Shown here piece by piece: positions 6,116-6,904 of a DNA stretch of 6,904 nucleotides. Location of the stretch: contig JASLGJ010000258.1 of NCBI GenBank assembly GCA_030150085.1, positions 1 to 6,904 on the forward strand, read 5' to 3'. Every line of letters starts with the position of its first letter. Position 1 is the stretch's first letter. Below the pieces are notes generated by a model, which worked only from the letters and a program-made list of their open reading frames with translations, ran no database searches and was not told the origin of the DNA. The DNA comes from Candidatus Elarobacter sp. Its GTDB lineage: Bacteria > Vulcanimicrobiota > Vulcanimicrobiia > Vulcanimicrobiales > Vulcanimicrobiaceae. The position numbers and the translations under genes are program-made.

Positions 6116-6394
6116 ATGATCTGGCCCCTCATTTTCTTCGGAGCATCCATGGTGGTTGCGGTAGCATGGGTTGTTTTTAAAGAACGTGGCATGTCGCTAC
6201 GTGACGGGATCATTCTCGTTGCCGTCACGGAAGCAAGCGTCGTCGGGCTGATCGTTCCCCATGCGCTGCCGCTCTGGGTAGTGATCTTCTGCAACGTCGT
6301 GATGTGGTCCATCGTGTCTAGCAATGTCGCGGGAAACGCCAGCCGCCGTTTGGGGGAGCGGTTGAAGAAGCGCGACGGTTGCGCGCCGCGATGA
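6116..6394 (+). CDS. Hypothetical small membrane protein, three predicted helices
   Basis: 92 residues, family not recognised. Hydrophobic segments lie at 2-21 (IWPLIFFGASMVVAVAWVVF), 31-47 (GIILVAVTEASVVGLIV) and 51-67 (LPLWVVIFCNVVMWSIV), separated by short polar turns. They are followed by a strongly basic tail with RRLGERLKKR (77-86), which by the positive-inside rule should be cytoplasmic. The ATG at 6116 lies 5 nt after the lipoprotein stop with no visible ribosome-binding site, so it is probably coupled; the longer reading upstream in the same frame overlaps the lipoprotein gene and begins with polar sequence. Pairing with the upstream lipoprotein suggests a two-part envelope complex, and a toxin/immunity or stress-membrane pair is one possibility (speculation). 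It ends 4 nt before the start of the arginase-family gene. AT-richer codon use agrees with the rest of the islet. Confidence 0.65.
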   Translation: MIWPLIFFGASMVVAVAWVVFKERGMSLRDGIILVAVTEASVVGLIVPHALPLWVVIFCNVVMWSIVSSNVAGNASRRLGERLKKRDGCAPR

Positions 6395-6395
6395 C

Positions 6396-6406
6396 GCTGT
6401 GAGCGC
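6396..6406 (+). repeat. Right copy of 11-bp direct repeat bracketing the low-GC islet
   Basis: GCTGTGAGCGC, identical to 5436-5446, contains the GTG start (6399) of the arginase-family gene. Joining the two copies restores CTGTGAGCGC, with the PhzF-family TGA overlapping this GTG. Confidence 0.6.
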
Positions 6407-6904
6407 CGGCTACGCCGTGCGGCGCATCCTCGTGCCGTACCACCATGCCGAGCCGCTGCCCGCGCTGGGCGACGCGTTCGCCGCCGACGACGCGGTGGTG
6501 GTGTCGAAGGGGCCGCCGGGGATGATGCTCGCGCGCCTGTACGCGCAGGTCGCGCAGCGCGTCGCCGCGGCCGACGGGCCGGTCGTCGTCGCGAGCGGCG
6601 ACTGCACCACGGCGCTGGGCACCGTGGCCGGCCTGCAAGCGCGCGGGCTCGAACCGGGCGCGATCTGGCTCGACGCGCACGGCGACTTCCACACCCCGCG
6701 CACGACCATCAGCGGCTACTTCGGCGGGATGGCGCTGGCGATGCTGACCGGCCGCGCGGGCGCCACGCTGGCGAGCGCGATCGGCCTGCGCCCGCTGCCC
6801 GACCAGGCCTGCGCGCTGGTCGGCGCGCGCGACCTCGACCCGCCCGAGGTCGAGGCGCTCAACGCCTCGCGCGTGCGCCGCATCGCGGTGGACGCGCTGG
6901 CCGG
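6399..6904 (+). CDS. Arginase/ureohydrolase-family protein, N-terminal part (3' truncated)
   Basis: 168 residues are visible before the window ends. The metal-binding core of the arginase/agmatinase fold is clear: WLDAHGDFHTP (90-100) with D92, H94 and D96, followed by SGYFGGMALAMLTGR. VGARDLDPPE further on is also typical. The first metal motif, normally GGDHS, reads SGDCTTALG (66-74), so the usual manganese-ligand histidine is replaced by C69. Classical members hydrolyse guanidino compounds (arginine, agmatine, formiminoglutamate) to urea or formamide and an amine in the cytoplasm; this variant may have altered metal content or substrate. The second metal motif (SxDxD) lies beyond the window. 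GTG 6399 is chosen because it sits in the repeat that would form a GTGA overlap with the PhzF-family stop; GTG 6417 is an alternative six residues later. The GC-rich codon use returns exactly here, matching genes upstream of the islet, so it is read as part of the main operon. Confidence 0.85.
   Translation, partial: MSAGYAVRRILVPYHHAEPLPALGDAFAADDAVVVSKGPPGMMLARLYAQVAQRVAAADGPVVVASGDCTTALGTVAGLQARGLEPGAIWLDAHGDFHTPRTTISGYFGGMALAMLTGRAGATLASAIGLRPLPDQACALVGARDLDPPEVEALNASRVRRIAVDALA

Larger units (their letters stand above)
5447..6395. mobile_element. Low-GC two-gene islet, probable acquired segment
   Basis: Base composition falls abruptly. Sample 60-nt blocks inside give 55-60% GC (5701-5760 and 5881-5940), against about 80% in the neighbouring PhzF-family gene (5041-5100). 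Codons such as TTA and AAT, rare in the flanks, appear. The segment carries two genes unlike their neighbours and is bracketed by an 11-bp direct repeat. No transposase, integrase, terminal inverted repeats or tRNA end is visible, so the mechanism is unknown. It splits what looks like a stop/start overlap between two operon genes while leaving both intact. The first 79 nt (5447-5525) hold no gene I can support and no convincing promoter. Confidence 0.55.

Noticed and set aside
5447..6395. The islet as a standard insertion sequence or MITE
   Set aside because: The ends are not inverted repeats of one another, neither gene resembles a transposase, and coding content is unlike a MITE.
1..6904. 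CRISPR arrays, tRNA or rRNA genes, riboswitches
   Set aside because: No regularly spaced repeats, no tRNA-like cloverleaf or CCA end, and no conserved RNA motif was recognised; nearly all of the window is coding.

Overview
The window is a GC-rich bacterial segment (most genes roughly 70-80% GC by eye) with tightly packed genes, all on the + strand. Nothing in it fixes the taxon: codon use fits Actinomycetota, Myxococcota or another GC-rich phylum such as Eremiobacterota, and I do not choose among them.

Layout. (1) 1-611: C-terminal part of a ThiO/glycine-oxidase-like FAD amine oxidase, cut by the window edge. (2) 717-1700: aldo/keto reductase. (3) 1705-2424: sulfotransferase-like protein. 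(4) 2476-3321: an HK97-fold capsid-like protein with no phage genes around it, best read as an encapsulin shell protein of the PF05065-like ('family 3', biosynthesis-associated) kind. (5) 3326-4522: 12-helix MFS transporter. (6) 4549-5442: PhzF-family isomerase. (7) about 5447-6395: an AT-richer islet with two unrecognised genes, a Tat-type lipoprotein with a C-terminal hydrophobic hairpin and a 92-residue three-helix membrane protein. (8) 6399-6904: N-terminal part of an arginase/ureohydrolase-family protein, cut by the window edge.

How it may work together (inference). Genes 2-6 and 8 are separated by 4-51 nt, or by what looks like an ancestral 4-nt overlap, and so resemble one operon. An amine oxidase, a reductase, a sulfotransferase, a PhzF isomerase and a ureohydrolase-fold enzyme form a plausible small-molecule pathway acting on an amino-acid-like or guanidino/amino substrate. 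The MFS protein would move the product or substrate across the membrane. The encapsulin would provide a protein shell around one or more enzymes. The shell gene has the best ribosome-binding site in the window, as expected for a protein needed in many copies.

The most notable points are the virus-derived shell gene inside a metabolic operon, and the low-GC two-gene islet. The islet sits exactly between the phzF-like stop codon and the arginase-like start codon and is bracketed by an 11-bp direct repeat. Deleting the islet together with one repeat copy recreates a GTGA stop/start overlap.
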